Assembly: GCF_023283925.1 (NCBI RefSeq)
Contig: NZ_JAKIKX010000003.1
Span: 372,001-436,000, forward strand
DNA: 64,000 bases
Direction: 5' to 3'
DNA from: Shewanella marisflavi
Lineage (GTDB): Bacteria > Pseudomonadota > Gammaproteobacteria > Enterobacterales > Shewanellaceae
Positions 63,210 through 64,000 of the stretch are shown in pieces (position 1 is the stretch's first letter; the number at the start of each line of letters is the position of its first letter). The position numbers and the translations under genes are program-made. A model generated the notes under the pieces. That model was given only the letters and a program-made list of their open reading frames with translations. It was not told where the DNA came from and did not search any database.

Positions 63210-64000
63210 CTAGGCATCTCGGGCCAGTCCCTTTTCTACCGCGCGGATCACTCGCTGGGTCTTACGATTGGGCTGGTCGCCACCGTTTGCCTGGCGAGCC
63301 AGTGCCCAGTCGATATGTTCGCGCACCATCTCATCGACCTCTTCACTGTCTCTGCGTGTCTCGAGCGCCGCGACTATCTCCTTTGATGTCGGTGCATTAC
63401 CCAGGGCGACGGCGATGTTTCGCAGCCAGCGCTTGTGGCCGATACGGCGGATGGCGCTGCCCTCGGTAAACTTGAGAAATTCCGCCTCACTCCAGGCGAA
63501 GAGGGTTAATAGCTCTGGGTATTTGAGTGGATCCCGGGTGTGGAAGTCGCTTTCATTGGTAAGCGGCGCCTCACTGTTGACCGGGCAGACCAGCTGGCAG
63601 TCGTCACAGCCGTAGATACGATTGCCCATCAGCGGCCTGAACTTTTCAGGGATCGCTCCTTGAAGTTCTATGGTGAGGTAGGAGATGCAGCGCCTGCCAT
63701 CGACCACATAGGGTTCGACGATAGCGTTAGTTGGACAAGACTTGATGCAGGCCACGCAGGTGTTGCAGTTTGCTTTTACTGGGATGTCTACCGGAAGGGG
63801 GAGATCGATTAGCAGCTCACCCAGGAAAAACCAGCTACCTGCCTCATGATTAAGCAGCAGGCTATGTTTACCTGTCCAGCCAAGTCCGGCTTTGTCGGCC
63901 AGAGGTCGCTCCAAAATGGGGGCCGAATCGACAAAAGGGCGATAGTTGGGGCGCTCAAGACCTAAGCTGGTCAGCTCGGCCTCTATCTGTTGGCCCAGCT
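63210..64000 (-). CDS. queG: Epoxyqueuosine reductase QueG, N-terminus outside the window
   Basis: The frame is open to the right edge of the window (reading LERPNYRPFVDSAPILERPL upstream of the TTG at 63914), so the N-terminal part is missing. The visible part has GLGWTGKHSLLL and two 4Fe-4S motifs, CNTCVACIKSCP and CDDCQLVCP, followed by the C-terminal HEAT-like helices. QueG is a cobalamin-dependent enzyme that reduces epoxyqueuosine to queuosine in tRNA. It converges on dodecin, with 13 bp between them. Confidence 0.93.
   Translation of the reverse strand, partial: LGQQIEAELTSLGLERPNYRPFVDSAPILERPLADKAGLGWTGKHSLLLNHEAGSWFFLGELLIDLPLPVDIPVKANCNTCVACIKSCPTNAIVEPYVVDGRRCISYLTIELQGAIPEKFRPLMGNRIYGCDDCQLVCPVNSEAPLTNESDFHTRDPLKYPELLTLFAWSEAEFLKFTEGSAIRRIGHKRWLRNIAVALGNAPTSKEIVAALETRRDSEEVDEMVREHIDWALARQANGGDQPNRKTQRVIRAVEKGLARDA

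Noticed and set aside
1..64000. CRISPR arrays, tRNA genes, rRNA genes, insertion sequences or prophage
   Set aside because: I saw no regularly spaced repeats with spacers, cloverleaf or CCA-type ends, transposase genes or phage structural genes.

Overview
The window looks like a chromosomal segment of a marine gammaproteobacterium of the genus Shewanella or a close relative. The evidence is the mix of genes: a cytoplasmic pepsin-like aspartic peptidase of the shewasin type, an OsmC-YcaO fusion, an lldE-lldF-lldG lactate oxidation operon, a GlyGly-CTERM secreted subtilase, a split borosin gene pair, and MetJ, MetR, CRP and cobalamin-riboswitch regulation of the gammaproteobacterial kind. I see no prophage, insertion sequence, CRISPR array, rRNA or tRNA gene. 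Both ends cut a gene: a diguanylate cyclase on the left and queG on the right.

Layout. Positions 1-16000 hold a membrane diguanylate cyclase, OsmC-YcaO, a very large secreted subtilase (minus strand), a DsbA-family protein, a candidate structured intergenic element, an M13 peptidase lipoprotein, a DUF985 cupin, a DUF1840 protein and a second diguanylate cyclase followed by 16-bp tandem repeats. Positions 16000-20100 hold a CbiM-like membrane protein whose translation start region is present in three tandem copies, an M14-type peptidase, an alpha/beta hydrolase, and a glycerophosphodiesterase lipoprotein with a 3' frameshift. Positions 20100-25200 are a proline operon (a new 58-aa membrane protein, putP, proB, proA, proC). 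Positions 25700-29600 hold mscS, mgtE, ppiC and small proteins. Positions 29800-36400 hold a LysR regulator, lldEFG and a FadE-like acyl-CoA dehydrogenase. Positions 36500-39500 hold a zincin-like protein and a dicarboxylate symporter fused to a solute-binding domain.

The most interesting region is 39703-44932, all minus strand: shewasin-type aspartic peptidase, GNAT acetyltransferase, an OphMA/SonM-like backbone alpha-N-methyltransferase, an 88-aa precursor-like peptide, and a TPR-GGDEF cyclase starting 8 nt after the precursor. The methyltransferase and precursor together are a split borosin RiPP system. The peptidase and acetyltransferase overlap each other and are candidate maturation enzymes.

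Positions 45100-57100 hold a BlaI-BlaR-like pair with two clear operators, a secreted amidohydrolase, a B12 TonB-dependent receptor under a MetJ-type promoter plus a cobalamin riboswitch, a GDSL esterase, an HDOD protein, metR and metE. B12 uptake and the B12-independent methionine synthase are therefore a few kilobases apart, and both carry MetJ-like boxes. Positions 57000-64000 hold a Sel1-repeat protein, a CDGSH-glutamate synthase-like fusion, a gluconate-dehydrogenase-like pair, dodecin and queG, itself a B12-dependent enzyme in the known family.
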